Counted from the stretch's first letter, positions 26,570-37,194 are shown. The stretch is 62,254 nucleotides of DNA from an uncultured Lachnospiraceae bacterium (GCA_947631505.1 CANRLR010000017.1:1-62254), one strand, 5' to 3'. Translations and numbers: made by a program. Notes: generated by a model from the sequence alone, not told the origin.

Positions 26570-27202
26570 TTAGTCATGAGGCAAATTCACAATATTATAG
26601 GATAAACGCATTAGGCTTTCCGCCAAATGAACATTTTCCACAACAACATCCTCTGGCAGGTTCAAATCCGTTGCCGCAAAATTCCAAAAGGCATGAACCC
26701 CCATCTTTACTAATTCTCCTGCTACCTCTGGTGCTTTACTTTTTGGGAGTGTCAGAGCAACGATGTCCACCGAGTTTTCTTGTATATAATCCTCCAGTGC
26801 TGCCATATCCCGGACAATAATGTCTCCCACCTTCTGTCCGACCTTTTTGATGTCGTTATCAAAAATGGCAGATACCAAAAAACCGCGGCGGGCAAAACCA
26901 GTATAATTCGCCAGTGCCTGCCCTAAATTTCCGGCTCCCAGTATAATCACATGATATTTTTTGTCGAGACCAAGTATCTTCCCGATCTCCCCCCTTAAAA
27001 TTTCTACATTATAACCATATCCCTGTTGGCCAAATCCACCAAAATTATTAAAATCCTGTCGAATCTGGGATGCTGTTACATTCATTTTGTGACTTAACTC
27101 CTGCGAGGAAATCCGATCAATTCCATTTTCTAATAATTCACTTAAATATCTATAATATCGTGGCAAACGCTTAATTACCGCAGAAGAAATCTTCTTTTCC
27201 AT
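26570..27202 (-). CDS. rex: Redox-sensing transcriptional repressor Rex
   Basis: Rex binds NADH/NAD+ and represses fermentation and redox genes when NADH is low. The 210-residue protein has the N-terminal winged helix (RLPRYYRYLSELLENGIDRISSQELS, IRQDFNNFGGFGQQGYGY) and the Rossmann motif LGAGNLGQALANY. A consensus promoter lies upstream, and a palindrome ATGTGA..TCACAT sits against its -35 box, which could be an autoregulatory site. Confidence 0.97.
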   Translation of the reverse strand: MEKKISSAVIKRLPRYYRYLSELLENGIDRISSQELSHKMNVTASQIRQDFNNFGGFGQQGYGYNVEILRGEIGKILGLDKKYHVIILGAGNLGQALANYTGFARRGFLVSAIFDNDIKKVGQKVGDIIVRDMAALEDYIQENSVDIVALTLPKSKAPEVAGELVKMGVHAFWNFAATDLNLPEDVVVENVHLAESLMRLSYNIVNLPHD

Positions 27203-27242
27203 GTCAAAAGACCTCCCTATACATCCTTTCTCTCTTATCCTA

Positions 27243-27271
27243 ATTATAATAGAATGTTAAATTCCTGTCAA
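27243..27271 (-). promoter_or_regulatory. Consensus promoter of rex
   Basis: TTGACA (27266-27271) and TATAAT (27243-27248), spacer exactly 17 bases; both boxes are perfect matches to the housekeeping consensus. Confidence 0.85.
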
Positions 27272-27274
27272 TCT

Positions 27275-27298
27275 ATGTGACAGCAATTTATCTCACAT
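27275..27298. promoter_or_regulatory. Palindrome abutting the rex -35 box
   Basis: On the minus strand ATGTGAGA and TGTCACAT (7 of 8 bases symmetric) flank 8 bases. The half-sites resemble the TGTGA/TCACA arms of Rex boxes, but the usual Rex box has 6-8 bases between TGTGA and TCACA and here there are 12. An operator for rex itself or for the divergent ABC-F gene is possible. Confidence 0.4.
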
Positions 27299-27386
27299 TT
27301 TTCATTCTCTGGTATTGGGGAATATAGTTGCAAATTCACCCAAAATATTATAAGATAACAACGGAGTTATACATAGGAGGTACATC

Positions 27387-29327
27387 ATGATTTTAGCTTG
27401 TAACCATATTAAAAAGGCGTTTGCCGATGAGGTTTTAATAAAAGATGCCTCATTTCATATAAATGAGCAGGAACGTATGGCTGTTGTCGGCATAAATGGT
27501 GCCGGCAAAACAACTCTTCTTCGCATTCTTGTAGGAGAGCTTTCTCCCGATGCAGGGGAAGTAATTCAGAAAAAGGATACAACCATCGGATACCTGCCAC
27601 AGCAGCAGGGATATCATTCGGACAATAGTATCTATGAAGAGCTTCTGGCAGTAAAATCCGATATTATTGAACAGGATAAAGAAATTCGCACCTTGGAGCA
27701 AAAAATGTCCCATACGGACGGAGCTGAATTGGAAAAATTATTGAATCGCTACCACCAGCTTCAAACCAGTTTTGAGTCCGGTGATGGTTACACCTACAAA
27801 AGTAAAGTTCTCGGTGTAATTAACGGTCTTGGCTTTGGCGGTGATGTCATGCACAAATGTATTAATCACCTGTCCGGTGGACAAAAAACCAGAGTTGCCC
27901 TTGGGAAACTTCTCTTATCCGAACCTGACCTGCTCATTATGGATGAGCCTACCAACCATTTAGATCTGGAATCCATCCGCTGGCTGGAAACTTATTTGAC
28001 AAATTATAAAGGAAGCGTTCTGGTCGTATCCCATGACCGTTTTTTCCTTGACCGTATTGCCGAAAAGGTAGTGGAAATCGACCACGGGAAAATTACCGTT
28101 TTCTTGGGAAATTACAGTAGCTATGCCGAAAAAAAGGAAGCATTGCGGGAGGCATTCATCCATCAGTATTACAGCCAGCAGCAGGAAATCAAACATCAGG
28201 AAGAAGTCATTGCAAAGCTCCGGCAGTTTAACCGGGAGAAATCCATAAAACGTGCAGAAAGCCGCGAAAAAATGTTGGACAAAATAGAGCGGTTAGAAAA
28301 ACCTGACGAATACAATAAAACGATGAATTTTGAATTGACGCCTGCCAGAATCAGTGGGAATGATGTTCTGCAGGTCGACAACTTTACCAAAAGTTTTGGT
28401 GAGAACCATTTATTTGAAAACATTTCTTTTGAAGTGAAACGTGGTGAAAAAATTGCCGTGATCGGACAAAATGGAACTGGTAAAACAACACTGCTCAAGA
28501 TGATTTGCGGAATGGAGCCAGTCGATCATGGAACTGCTACTACTGGTGCCAATGTAGAAATCGGATATTATGATCAGGAACATAATGTTCTTCATGAGGG
28601 CAAAACGATATTTGAAGAAATTCAGGACGATTACCCGGATTTGAATAACACCACAATCCGAAATGTTCTCGCCGCTTTCCTCTTTACCGGAGAGGATGTT
28701 TTCAAACCGATCCATCTGCTCAGCGGCGGTGAAAAGGGACGTGTATCTCTTGCAAAATTAATGCTTTCCCAAGCAAATTTTCTTTTGCTGGATGAACCTA
28801 CGAACCACTTGGATATTACTTCCAAAGAAATTTTGGAAACAGCTATAAATAACTATACCGGAACGGTACTATATGTATCCCATGACCGCTATTTCATACA
28901 CAGAACAGCAACAAGGATTCTTGACCTGACCAGCCATAAGCTTCTCTCCTATCCGGGGGATTATTCCTATTATCTGGAAAAGAAAGATACGATGGAAAAG
29001 ATTCATCTGAACCAGTCCTTCACTGCTGGTTCATCACAGTCCGGCTCCGGTAGAACGAACACGGCATCAAAACAGGATTGGAAAGCCCAAAAAGAACTGG
29101 AAGCTCAAAAAAGGAAACTGGAAAATGCCTATAAAAAAACGGAAACGGAAATTGAAAATTTGGAAAACCGCATTGCCGCTATTGATGAAGAAATGTCACT
29201 GCCGGAAAATGCTACTTCGGCCGCAAAATTAATGGAACTCTCCAAAGAACGGGATGAAAAAGAAGCCGCCCTCACTGACGCAATGGAACAATGGGAACAG
29301 CTTGCTCTTGCATTGGAAACGTTATAG
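27387..29327 (+). CDS. ABC-F family ATPase
   Basis: A 646-residue soluble protein with two ABC domains and no membrane part; ABC-F proteins act on ribosomes. The first domain has GINGAGKTTLL and LSGGQKTRVALGKLLL, the second GQNGTGKTTLL and LSGGEKGRVSLAKLML. The interdomain linker (about 245-310) is long and charged, and the C-terminal coiled coil (about 555-646) resembles Uup/YfmR-type members. A housekeeping role is more likely than antibiotic resistance, but the sequence does not prove it. A TAGGAGGTAC site precedes the ATG. Its stop overlaps a convergent gene by six bases. Confidence 0.92.
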   Translation: MILACNHIKKAFADEVLIKDASFHINEQERMAVVGINGAGKTTLLRILVGELSPDAGEVIQKKDTTIGYLPQQQGYHSDNSIYEELLAVKSDIIEQDKEIRTLEQKMSHTDGAELEKLLNRYHQLQTSFESGDGYTYKSKVLGVINGLGFGGDVMHKCINHLSGGQKTRVALGKLLLSEPDLLIMDEPTNHLDLESIRWLETYLTNYKGSVLVVSHDRFFLDRIAEKVVEIDHGKITVFLGNYSSYAEKKEALREAFIHQYYSQQQEIKHQEEVIAKLRQFNREKSIKRAESREKMLDKIERLEKPDEYNKTMNFELTPARISGNDVLQVDNFTKSFGENHLFENISFEVKRGEKIAVIGQNGTGKTTLLKMICGMEPVDHGTATTGANVEIGYYDQEHNVLHEGKTIFEEIQDDYPDLNNTTIRNVLAAFLFTGEDVFKPIHLLSGGEKGRVSLAKLMLSQANFLLLDEPTNHLDITSKEILETAINNYTGTVLYVSHDRYFIHRTATRILDLTSHKLLSYPGDYSYYLEKKDTMEKIHLNQSFTAGSSQSGSGRTNTASKQDWKAQKELEAQKRKLENAYKKTETEIENLENRIAAIDEEMSLPENATSAAKLMELSKERDEKEAALTDAMEQWEQLALALETL

Positions 29328-30083
29328 ATTTACATCTACTTCCGCACCTTTAATATCATCCATAATTAAATTCAACTCATCCATTAATTTTTCCAGTTCT
29401 GCATTGGCTTTATTTTGATCGGAATTATAGGAAACCATATTTTCTACATTTTCATATTCATCTACGGTCACTTTTGACTCGGAAGAAAAATCGGACTCCT
29501 CACAATCAGCTTTCTGGTTCTTCTCCACCATTTTCTCCAATTCCTCTTTTTTCTCTTTCTGTTCTTCCAGCTTTTCTTCCTGCTCTTCCTTCTTCTCTGC
29601 CTGCTCTTTCGCTTTTTCCACAACTTCCTGCAATTTCTCATCCACGTAATTCACGGCTTCTGAACGAAGCTGGCCGATAATGTCCTTGCTTGCCTGCTCC
29701 ATTATCTCATCTGCGGTTTTCTCTGCTTCTAACATAGGACTTCTTTTTAGCCGTTCCTGTTTCATATTAAATATGCTTTCCCGCAAACTTTTGATTGCTT
29801 TTGCATTTTCTTCAGGATTTTTCTTTAACTCCTCATATTTTTCCTGCAGTTCCCGCATATTTTCATCTATTTTCTTATCCTGTTCAAAAGTATCCCCGAC
29901 AATTTTCATTGCTTGTTTCTGTGCCTGTTGCCGCTTCAGGGTAATAGAATCCTTCGTGTTATTGAGATTCCCCGCATAAATCGTTTTTGAGTGAGGATTC
30001 CTTTGATTTTCACGCTTCCGTTCTACTGCGTTTTCATTCGTAACAAAAAGCGATTGTTCCTTATTTACTGCTTGTATTACCAT
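29322..30083 (-). CDS. Glu/Lys-rich coiled-coil protein of unknown function
   Basis: 253 residues from the ATG at 30083 (AAAGGAGG eight bases upstream). Near the N-terminus is IYAGNLNNTKDSITLKRQQAQKQAMKIV, then coiled coil from about residue 65 to 205, including an almost pure Glu/Lys stretch (about 165-195), and an acidic tail. The protein has no signal peptide or membrane helix. The N-terminal block looks conserved rather than low-complexity, so this may be a real family, but I cannot name it. It converges on the ABC-F gene with a six-base overlap. Confidence 0.65.
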   Translation of the reverse strand: MVIQAVNKEQSLFVTNENAVERKRENQRNPHSKTIYAGNLNNTKDSITLKRQQAQKQAMKIVGDTFEQDKKIDENMRELQEKYEELKKNPEENAKAIKSLRESIFNMKQERLKRSPMLEAEKTADEIMEQASKDIIGQLRSEAVNYVDEKLQEVVEKAKEQAEKKEEQEEKLEEQKEKKEELEKMVEKNQKADCEESDFSSESKVTVDEYENVENMVSYNSDQNKANAELEKLMDELNLIMDDIKGAEVDVNL

Positions 30084-30173
30084 CGACAAGACCTCCTTTT
30101 CCTTTTCAGCCCATCCATAGACTCATATAATTAAAATATCGGCACTCGAACCAGTTTTTTTAACCCTGCCCCG

Positions 30174-30902
30174 CTATTCCTTCGGCACAATTTTCCCTTG
30201 TGTCTGTACTTTATCATCCGTCGCTGTACCGATACCACTGATTGGAATTTTCTCTCCCAAATAGGTCGGCTCCGGCTTTACCAGAAGATTCATAAATTCT
30301 TTCACTCTCGCAAGCATTTCCCGTGCCTCCAGCACCCAGCTTCCCTGATATTCTGTTTCTACTGACGGAGTTCCGTAGGCCGTCAGTCCCAGCTCCTTTG
30401 CCGTATAAACAGCACGGTATTCATGATAAGGCTGCGTCACGATAGCAACACTCTTCACCTCAAATACATCACGGGCACGATACATAGATTCGTAGGTAGA
30501 AAAGCCTGCATGATCCATAAAAATATTCTCTGCCGGTACTCCCGCATCTATCGCATACTGCTTCATGGCATTGACTTCATCATATTCCTCTCTTCCGTGG
30601 TCTCCTGTCATCAGAATACGATTGGATATTCCCTTCTGATACAATTCAATTCCACGGTCAAGACGGTCCCTTAACACCAGACTTGGAGTTCCATCCTCTT
30701 GAAGCCCGGCACCCAGTATCATAATGCAATCAACTTCCGGAATCTCGCTGCTTTCATCCCCACTATAGATTTCATCCTTTACAGAGGATTTCATAAACCC
30801 GTTTATTACCAAAAGAATAACAAGACCGATGAGCCCAAGTACCACTCCTATCATTAAAATACGTTTGAACCATTTCCTTTTTCCAGACCAAAACTTTTTC
30901 AT
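30174..30902 (-). CDS. DUF218 (SanA/YdcF-type) membrane protein
   Basis: 242 residues from the ATG at 30902 (GGGAGGG eight bases before); the longer open frame overlaps the upstream gene and lacks a site. One membrane helix spans about residues 15-38, then the DUF218 fold is outside: DCIMILGAGLQEDGTPSLVLRDRLDRGIELY, ILMTGDHGREEYDEVNAMKQYA, and QPYHEYRAVYTAKELGL. Relatives (SanA, ElyC) affect envelope integrity or vancomycin sensitivity; the reaction is not known. It is 13 bases after the phosphoesterase gene. Confidence 0.88.
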   Translation of the reverse strand: MKKFWSGKRKWFKRILMIGVVLGLIGLVILLVINGFMKSSVKDEIYSGDESSEIPEVDCIMILGAGLQEDGTPSLVLRDRLDRGIELYQKGISNRILMTGDHGREEYDEVNAMKQYAIDAGVPAENIFMDHAGFSTYESMYRARDVFEVKSVAIVTQPYHEYRAVYTAKELGLTAYGTPSVETEYQGSWVLEAREMLARVKEFMNLLVKPEPTYLGEKIPISGIGTATDDKVQTQGKIVPKE

Positions 30903-30915
30903 TTGTTTTCCCTCC

Positions 30916-32028
30916 CTACTTTTTCTGAATATCAATAACCGTAAACTCGGAATGCTCCTGCGTACGGATCGGATAGCCCCATCCGGCAATTCCTGCGGAA
31001 ACAACCGCATGCATATTCCCTTCTTTTGCCAGTCCATACCACAAGTCTGAGGTATGAAAAATTCTCATAACATGACCGGATGGAAAAATCTGTCCGGCAT
31101 GAGTATGCCCTGACACAATCAAATCCACTCCTTCTGCCACATTTTCCTCATACTCTACCGGCTGATGATCTGCCACTATAATATAATCTTCCTGATTTAC
31201 TCCCTGTAAAATATCAGAAACGGACTTTCTTACAGGACTGACATCTTCCCTGCCGGCAATTGTTAATCCTTCTGCAATTTCTACAAAATTATCCTTCAGT
31301 ACGGTAATACCGCTCTCTGTTATCGCTGTCTCCAGTTCTTCCTTTGTATAAGAGGGAGCAGATGAATAATTCTGTCTGTCATGGTTGCCATACACATAAT
31401 AAATACCATAAGTTGACGGAATCCCGCCCCATACATGAAAAATTTCTTTCATCTGTTCCTTCGTTGTACTTTCATCCACAATATCTCCCCCCAGCACAAC
31501 AAGGTCTGGCTTTATTTCAGACATCCGTTCGCTCAGCTCCCGCATTTTTTCACTCTCAAAAATGGTGCCATAATGGGAATCTGTAACCAACAATACCCGT
31601 ATCTTATTATCCGGTATATTTTTTTCTGTTGTGATCACGTAATCCGTTTCTATCACATTCCGAATATTAAAATATCCATAGGTAAAAATAACTGCTGTAA
31701 TCAAAAAGGGGAGCAGACAGCTTTTATATATTATATTCCATTTTGTTTTTTCCCCTTTTCCTATCTTTTTTACGATAAGATTAACAATTTCTATTACTCC
31801 GGCCGCTGCAACTATATGTACTAAAATCACACCCGTTGTACTAAATAAATTACCGCTGAGAAGCCCCAGCCAAAGAGAAATCCCTGCAAGAACAGCCTTC
31901 CATACTTTTTTTAATTCCGGAATAAATAGGGAAAGAATTCTCTTCATTAAAATATAAAAATAACCCGCTGCCACAATCATACAGACTATTTCTGTAATTC
32001 TCATAATCACCCAAAGCATCGTATTCAT
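30916..32028 (-). CDS. Membrane-bound metallophosphoesterase (YkuE-like)
   Basis: The 370-residue protein has four hydrophobic segments in the first 140 residues, then a calcineurin-like domain. The metal ligands are visible: DSHYG, GGDIVDE, YGNHDR, and SGHTHAGQ. This matches the YkuE/YaeI group, which cleave lipid-linked pyrophosphates such as UDP-diacylglucosamine in some species; the substrate here is unknown. It is co-directional with the DUF218 gene, suggesting an envelope-related pair. The ATG has AGGAGG only three bases away, so the ATG three codons later may also be used. Confidence 0.88.
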   Translation of the reverse strand: MNTMLWVIMRITEIVCMIVAAGYFYILMKRILSLFIPELKKVWKAVLAGISLWLGLLSGNLFSTTGVILVHIVAAAGVIEIVNLIVKKIGKGEKTKWNIIYKSCLLPFLITAVIFTYGYFNIRNVIETDYVITTEKNIPDNKIRVLLVTDSHYGTIFESEKMRELSERMSEIKPDLVVLGGDIVDESTTKEQMKEIFHVWGGIPSTYGIYYVYGNHDRQNYSSAPSYTKEELETAITESGITVLKDNFVEIAEGLTIAGREDVSPVRKSVSDILQGVNQEDYIIVADHQPVEYEENVAEGVDLIVSGHTHAGQIFPSGHVMRIFHTSDLWYGLAKEGNMHAVVSAGIAGWGYPIRTQEHSEFTVIDIQKK

Positions 32029-32060
32029 CTCCCTCCTGTCATGTGACCGCTGAAAGTATA

Positions 32061-33350
32061 TTATTCCGAACAGATACGCTGGATAATATCGTTGGATTTC
32101 CGGTAAATTTCTTCGATATCCTCTTTCACAAAAAACGCCCCATCTTCATACAGGATTTCTCCATTGACCATTGTCAGCTTTACATTTTCCTTGCTTCCAC
32201 TGTATACAATATTTTTGGCGATATTATTTTCCGGCTGCATATTCGGACGGTGCATATCGATCATAATCAAATCTGCCAGTTGTCCTTCGGATAACGTTTC
32301 ACAATCCCGAAGTCCCATTGCCCTTGCACCGCCAACAGTTGCCATTTTCAATACCTCTCTGGCATCCATAGCCGATGCATCCTGTTTTGTTACTTTCTGC
32401 AAAGTTGCCGCCAGATACATCTCCCGGAACATATCCAGTGCATTGTTGCTGGCAGGTCCGTCAGTCCCCAGTGCCACATTCACTCCATGGTCCAGAAGTC
32501 CGATCAAGTCAGCTACGCCGCTTGCCAGTTTCACGTTGGAGCATGGATTTGAAACAATCGAGATTTTTTTCTCTCCACATAGTTCCATATCCTCATCATT
32601 CATCCATACCCCATGAAAACCACCGCCGCCGTATTCAAACATACCAAGAGAATCTAAAAATTTCACCGGAGACATTCCATACCGCTCATAACATTCCTCC
32701 ACTTCCTTTTTTGTCTCTGCCAAATGAAGATACATTGGCTTTCGCAGACGGTTTGCCAAAGCCGCCAGACCTTCAATGGATTCCTTTTTCGTCGTGTATT
32801 CAGCATGAAAACCTAACTGGCAGGAAACCAGATCTCCCATGGCATTTATTTCATGGAACTGTTCCTCCGTCTGCTCAATCGTTCCTCCAAAATCATTCAT
32901 TCCACCGCAGAATACCGAACGAAATCCCATTTCCTGAGATGCCCTTGCATGAAACGGATTATCTAAATACATATCAAAATTAGCAGTAATGCCACTGGTA
33001 AGATACTCTAACATAGCAAGTTTTGATAAGGGAATCTGGTCTTCTGCTGTCAGTTTTGCCTCCATGGGAAAAACCCGGCCATAAAGCCATTCCTGTAGTG
33101 GCAGATCATCTGCAAATGAGCGGAGAAATGTCATCGCAGAATGGGTGTGTGCATTTTTAAATCCCGGCATAAGAAGATTTCTCTTGCAGTCAATTTCCCT
33201 GTCCCATTCAACCTTTCTTTTGTCGGTTTGCTCTGACATCTCCTTTCCCACATAGGTAATATATCTGCCCTCTACATGAAGTTCCCCCTCTATAATTTCA
33301 GTATCCTGTTCCATTGTCATAATTCTTGCATGATAGAAACGTATGTTCAT
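32061..33350 (-). CDS. 5'-methylthioadenosine/S-adenosylhomocysteine/adenosine deaminase-type amidohydrolase
   Basis: A 429-residue amidohydrolase of the MtaD/SsnA/TrzN group. Metal ligands: NAHTHSA (near residue 65), HLAETKKE and FHGVWMNDEDM, and the Asp in LGTDGPASNNALDMF. The group deaminates adenosine-like compounds, MTA or SAH. The adjacent purine nucleoside phosphorylase fits a salvage route from adenosine-type nucleosides to inosine-type products and then base. Other substrates remain possible. Confidence 0.88.
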   Translation of the reverse strand: MNIRFYHARIMTMEQDTEIIEGELHVEGRYITYVGKEMSEQTDKRKVEWDREIDCKRNLLMPGFKNAHTHSAMTFLRSFADDLPLQEWLYGRVFPMEAKLTAEDQIPLSKLAMLEYLTSGITANFDMYLDNPFHARASQEMGFRSVFCGGMNDFGGTIEQTEEQFHEINAMGDLVSCQLGFHAEYTTKKESIEGLAALANRLRKPMYLHLAETKKEVEECYERYGMSPVKFLDSLGMFEYGGGGFHGVWMNDEDMELCGEKKISIVSNPCSNVKLASGVADLIGLLDHGVNVALGTDGPASNNALDMFREMYLAATLQKVTKQDASAMDAREVLKMATVGGARAMGLRDCETLSEGQLADLIMIDMHRPNMQPENNIAKNIVYSGSKENVKLTMVNGEILYEDGAFFVKEDIEEIYRKSNDIIQRICSE

Positions 33351-33398
33351 AATTCAATCATCCTCCCTCGTCTTTGATCCTGTCCGTAACACACAATC

Positions 33399-34220
33399 TC
33401 ACATTTTTTTAATGCTGTCACGGACTAATGTTTTGAAATGCGGAGCTACCCGGTCTGCCACATCACGAACCTCATCATGGCTGAGGGGCTTCGCACTTGT
33501 CCCTCCTGCCATATTCGTAATACAGGAAATCCCACAAACTTTCATCCCCATATGTCTGGCAGCAACTGCCTCCACTGCCGTACTCATTCCCACCGCATGT
33601 GCACCCAATTGGGCAAACATTTTTACTTCTGCGGGAGTTTCATAAGCAGGTCCTGTCGTCTGTACGTAAACACCTTCTTTTATGTCAATACCACGATCTT
33701 TTGCCGTATTATGAATCAGCTGACGCAAATCTTCATCATATACCGTGTCCATAGAAGGAAATCTCGTTCCCCATTCCTCCACATTTGCTCCCACTAACGG
33801 AGAAGGTACAAAGGTACTGATCTGGTCAGTCAGAAGCATAAAATCACCCGGTACCAATTTAGCACTGATTCCCCCGGCCGCATTGGTAAGAAATAAAATC
33901 TCTGCCCCCAATAACCTCATAACACGGATAGGAAGAACAACATCACTCATCTTATACCCCTCATAATAATGAATACGCCCCTGCATAATAACAACAGGAA
34001 CTTCCCCTATATAGCCAAAAACGAACCTTCCCTTATGCCCTGTCACAGTAGATACCGGAAATCCCTGAATCTCATCATAAGAAACGGCAGTCACTGCATG
34101 AATCTCATCTGCTAACACACCCAGTCCGCTGCCTAATATCAGGGCGGTCTTCGGAATAAAATCCGTCTTTTCCCGTATCTGTGCCACACATTGTTCTACC
34201 TTTTTTTGCACTTCATTCAT
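33399..34220 (-). CDS. Purine nucleoside phosphorylase
   Basis: 273 residues of the trimeric PNP type (PunA/DeoD-II), cleaving inosine and guanosine with phosphate. Seen: LGSGLGVLADEI (phosphate loop), VTGHKGRFVFG, QGRIHYYEGY, LTNAAGGIS, GPAYETPAEVKM and VGMSTAVEAVAARHMG. It is directly upstream of the deaminase gene in the same direction. A GGAGATATAGTT sequence precedes the ATG. Confidence 0.94.
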   Translation of the reverse strand: MNEVQKKVEQCVAQIREKTDFIPKTALILGSGLGVLADEIHAVTAVSYDEIQGFPVSTVTGHKGRFVFGYIGEVPVVIMQGRIHYYEGYKMSDVVLPIRVMRLLGAEILFLTNAAGGISAKLVPGDFMLLTDQISTFVPSPLVGANVEEWGTRFPSMDTVYDEDLRQLIHNTAKDRGIDIKEGVYVQTTGPAYETPAEVKMFAQLGAHAVGMSTAVEAVAARHMGMKVCGISCITNMAGGTSAKPLSHDEVRDVADRVAPHFKTLVRDSIKKM

Positions 34221-34247
34221 AACTATATCTCCTTTCCTCCATGTCGG

Positions 34248-35390
34248 TCAGATAAATCTCTCAAACACCCGGTTGCTCACATCAATTCCCCTTTTTGTCA
34301 GAGAAATAAAGTCCCCCTTTTTCTCTAAAAGTCCCCGGCTCTGACACCAGCTTATTTCTTGTCCGAAACATTCCTCCATATTCTCACCGAAGCATTCCTG
34401 AAATCGTTTCATAGAAACTCCTTTCATACAACGAAGTCCCAAATACATAAATTCTGCTTTTTCCTCTTCCCTCTCTAACTTTTCTATTTCTGTCACCGGA
34501 TATTCTCCCCTGTCTATCTGTCCCTGATACAAAGACATATCCCGTTCATTGGAAAAACGGGTATGGGAAAGTAAGGAAGAAGCCCCCAGACCAAGCCCTA
34601 AATATTCTTCTCTCTTCCAATATTTCAGATTATGCCTGCACTCTTTTCCTTCCTTGGCATAATTTGAAATCTCATAGCGCTCATAGCCGGCATTTTTTAA
34701 CACTTCCCTTGTTCTCTCATACATCCACCGGTCAGTATCTTCATCCACTGGCGGATTCTCGGCATATAATTCATAAAAAGGAGTTCCCTCTTCAATTATC
34801 AGACTATAGGAAGAAATATGCTCCGGTTCTAATTCGGTCACACATTTTAACGTATTTTCATAGCTCTGCTTCGACTGCTTTGGAATGGCAGACATAAGAT
34901 CAATATTGATATTGTCAAAGCCCGTTTTTCTTGCCAGATGATAACTATTCAGGAAATCCCTGTAGCTGTGGATTCTTCCTAGTATCTTTAATTCATCTTC
35001 CATGGCGGACTGCATTCCAAAACTGATCCGGTCTACTCCGGCCTGACGGTACAGGTCAAACTTTTCCCTTGTCACCGTTCCGGGATTACACTCCACGGTA
35101 AACTCCTTATGTCCATTCACAGAAAAATTGTCATAGATACCCTGAAAAACGATTTCCATTTCCTCTGCGGCAAGAACAGAGGGTGTTCCACCCCCTATGA
35201 AAATAGTGTCCACCTCATAGGCAGACACTTTGTCTCTCCATTGCTCCATTTCCCTCCTGAGTGTTCTCACATATGGTAAATAGCTTTCTTTATTTGCCGC
35301 AAAAGATAAGAAATCACAATACCTGCACTTTTGTATGCAAAATGGCACATGGATATAAAGCCCCAATGGCTTTCTTTTATTCTTCATCAT
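34248..35390 (-). CDS. hemW: Radical SAM protein HemW (coproporphyrinogen III oxidase-like)
   Basis: 380 residues. The radical SAM motif CIQKCRYC (C-x3-C-x2-C) starts near residue 18, followed by [13 protein letters not shown] and [20 protein letters not shown]. HemW is a heme chaperone; its C-terminal region here includes [19 protein letters not shown]. It overlaps the end of lepA by 14 bases, the usual lepA-hemW order in Firmicutes. Confidence 0.94.
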   Translation of the reverse strand: MMKNKRKPLGLYIHVPFCIQKCRYCDFLSFAANKESYLPYVRTLRREMEQWRDKVSAYEVDTIFIGGGTPSVLAAEEMEIVFQGIYDNFSVNGHKEFTVECNPGTVTREKFDLYRQAGVDRISFGMQSAMEDELKILGRIHSYRDFLNSYHLARKTGFDNINIDLMSAIPKQSKQSYENTLKCVTELEPEHISSYSLIIEEGTPFYELYAENPPVDEDTDRWMYERTREVLKNAGYERYEISNYAKEGKECRHNLKYWKREEYLGLGLGASSLLSHTRFSNERDMSLYQGQIDRGEYPVTEIEKLEREEEKAEFMYLGLRCMKGVSMKRFQECFGENMEECFGQEISWCQSRGLLEKKGDFISLTKRGIDVSNRVFERFI

Positions 35391-37194
35391 CCAGTTTCAA
35401 AACGCTCATAAACGCTTTCTGCGGAATTTCTACATTTCCGATCTGCCGCATGCGTTTCTTTCCTTCCTTCTGTTTCTCCAATAGCTTTCTCTTACGGGAA
35501 ATATCACCACCGTAGCATTTCGCAAGAACATCTTTACGAACTGCTTTCACTGTTTCCCGGGCAATCACTTTATTTCCAATGGCTGCCTGAATCGGAATCT
35601 CGAACAAATGTCTCGGAATCTCGTTTTTAAGCTTTTGACACATTTTTCTTCCCCGTTCATACGCCGAACTCTCATGTACAATAAAGGACAGGGCATCGAC
35701 TTCTTCTTTATTGATCAGAATATTCAGCTTCACGAGACTTGCCGTCTCGTACCCTTTCATCTCATAATCAAAAGAAGCATAACCACGGGAACGTGACTTC
35801 AAGGAATCGAAGAAATCATAAATAATTTCATTTAATGGCAATGTATATTTCAGCAGTGCCCTTGTCTCTTCCATATATTCCATTCCCTGATAGATACCAC
35901 GTCTTTCCTGACAGAGCTTCATAATTGCTCCCACAAATTCTGTTGTCACCATAATCTCCGCATCCACCACTGGTTCCTCCATATGTTCAATTTCGGATGA
36001 ATCCGGCAGATTAGAGGGATTTGTCACCTCCACCATTTCTCCATTTGTTTTATAGACATGATAGACAACCCCTGGTGCCGTTGTTACCAGATCAAGATTA
36101 TACTCTCTCTCTAACCGCTCTTGAATCACTTCCAAATGAAGCAGTCCGAGAAATCCACATCGAAAACCAAATCCTAAGGCAATGGAAGTTTCCGCCTCAA
36201 ATTGAAGAGAAGCATCATTTAACTGCAGCTTTTCCAGTGCATCCCTCAAATCCTGATATTTTGCACCATCGGCCGGATACAAACCGCAATATACCATCGG
36301 CATCACCTTTTTATATCCCGGCAATGCTTCTGCACAAGGATTATCCGCATCCGTTACTGTGTCACCTACCCGGGTTCCCTCTACATTTTTGAGACTGGCT
36401 GTAATATATCCGACCATTCCTGCGGTCAGTTCTTCACAAGGAAGAAATTGTCCCGCACCAAAGGTTCCAACTTCCACAACTTCTTCTTCCAGCCCCGTTG
36501 CCATCATATGAATCCTAGTACCCTTTTTCACTGTTCCCTCAAAAAGACGGCAAAAAATAATAACTCCTTTGTAGGCATCATAGACCGAGTCAAAAATCAA
36601 TGCCTTCAGCGGTGCCGTTTCGTCTCCCTCAGGAGCTGGAATTTTTGTTACGATCTGCTCTAGAACTTCTTCAATATTGGTTCCTAATTTAGCAGAAATC
36701 AATGGTGCATCCTGTGCCTCAATTCCAATAACATCCTCAATTTCATTTTTTACCCGATCCGGTTCTGCACTCGGCAAATCAATTTTATTAATCACCGGCA
36801 TAATTTCCAGATCATGGTCAATGGCAAGATAACAATTCGCCAATGTCTGAGCTTCAATTCCCTGTGCTGCATCCACAATAAGGATTGCACCTTCACAGGC
36901 AGCAAGACTTCGGGATACTTCGTAGTTAAAGTCCACATGTCCCGGTGTATCAATCAGATTAAACAAATATTCCTCACCGTCTTTTGCCTGATAAGCAATC
37001 CGTACCGCCTGAGACTTAATCGTAATCCCTCTCTCCCTTTCCAGTTCCATATTATCTAATACCTGAGCCTGCATTTCACGGCTGGTCAATAAACCGGTCT
37101 TTTCAATAATACGGTCTGCCAGAGTAGATTTTCCGTGATCAATATGGGCGATTATGCAAAAATTTCTTATATGACTTTTCCTAAATGCTGACAT
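35377..37194 (-). CDS. lepA: Elongation factor 4 (LepA)
   Basis: 605 residues from the ATG at 37194, whose start [23 protein letters not shown] matches the family; the open frame runs 97 codons further upstream into unrelated sequence and past the start of the plus-strand gene, so that extension is rejected. GTPase motifs: [30 protein letters not shown]. The C-terminal domain ends [26 protein letters not shown], typical of LepA. The factor acts on elongating ribosomes, with a role in 30S assembly or back-translocation. Confidence 0.97.
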   Translation of the reverse strand: MSAFRKSHIRNFCIIAHIDHGKSTLADRIIEKTGLLTSREMQAQVLDNMELERERGITIKSQAVRIAYQAKDGEEYLFNLIDTPGHVDFNYEVSRSLAACEGAILIVDAAQGIEAQTLANCYLAIDHDLEIMPVINKIDLPSAEPDRVKNEIEDVIGIEAQDAPLISAKLGTNIEEVLEQIVTKIPAPEGDETAPLKALIFDSVYDAYKGVIIFCRLFEGTVKKGTRIHMMATGLEEEVVEVGTFGAGQFLPCEELTAGMVGYITASLKNVEGTRVGDTVTDADNPCAEALPGYKKVMPMVYCGLYPADGAKYQDLRDALEKLQLNDASLQFEAETSIALGFGFRCGFLGLLHLEVIQERLEREYNLDLVTTAPGVVYHVYKTNGEMVEVTNPSNLPDSSEIEHMEEPVVDAEIMVTTEFVGAIMKLCQERRGIYQGMEYMEETRALLKYTLPLNEIIYDFFDSLKSRSRGYASFDYEMKGYETASLVKLNILINKEEVDALSFIVHESSAYERGRKMCQKLKNEIPRHLFEIPIQAAIGNKVIARETVKAVRKDVLAKCYGGDISRKRKLLEKQKEGKKRMRQIGNVEIPQKAFMSVLKLDDEE

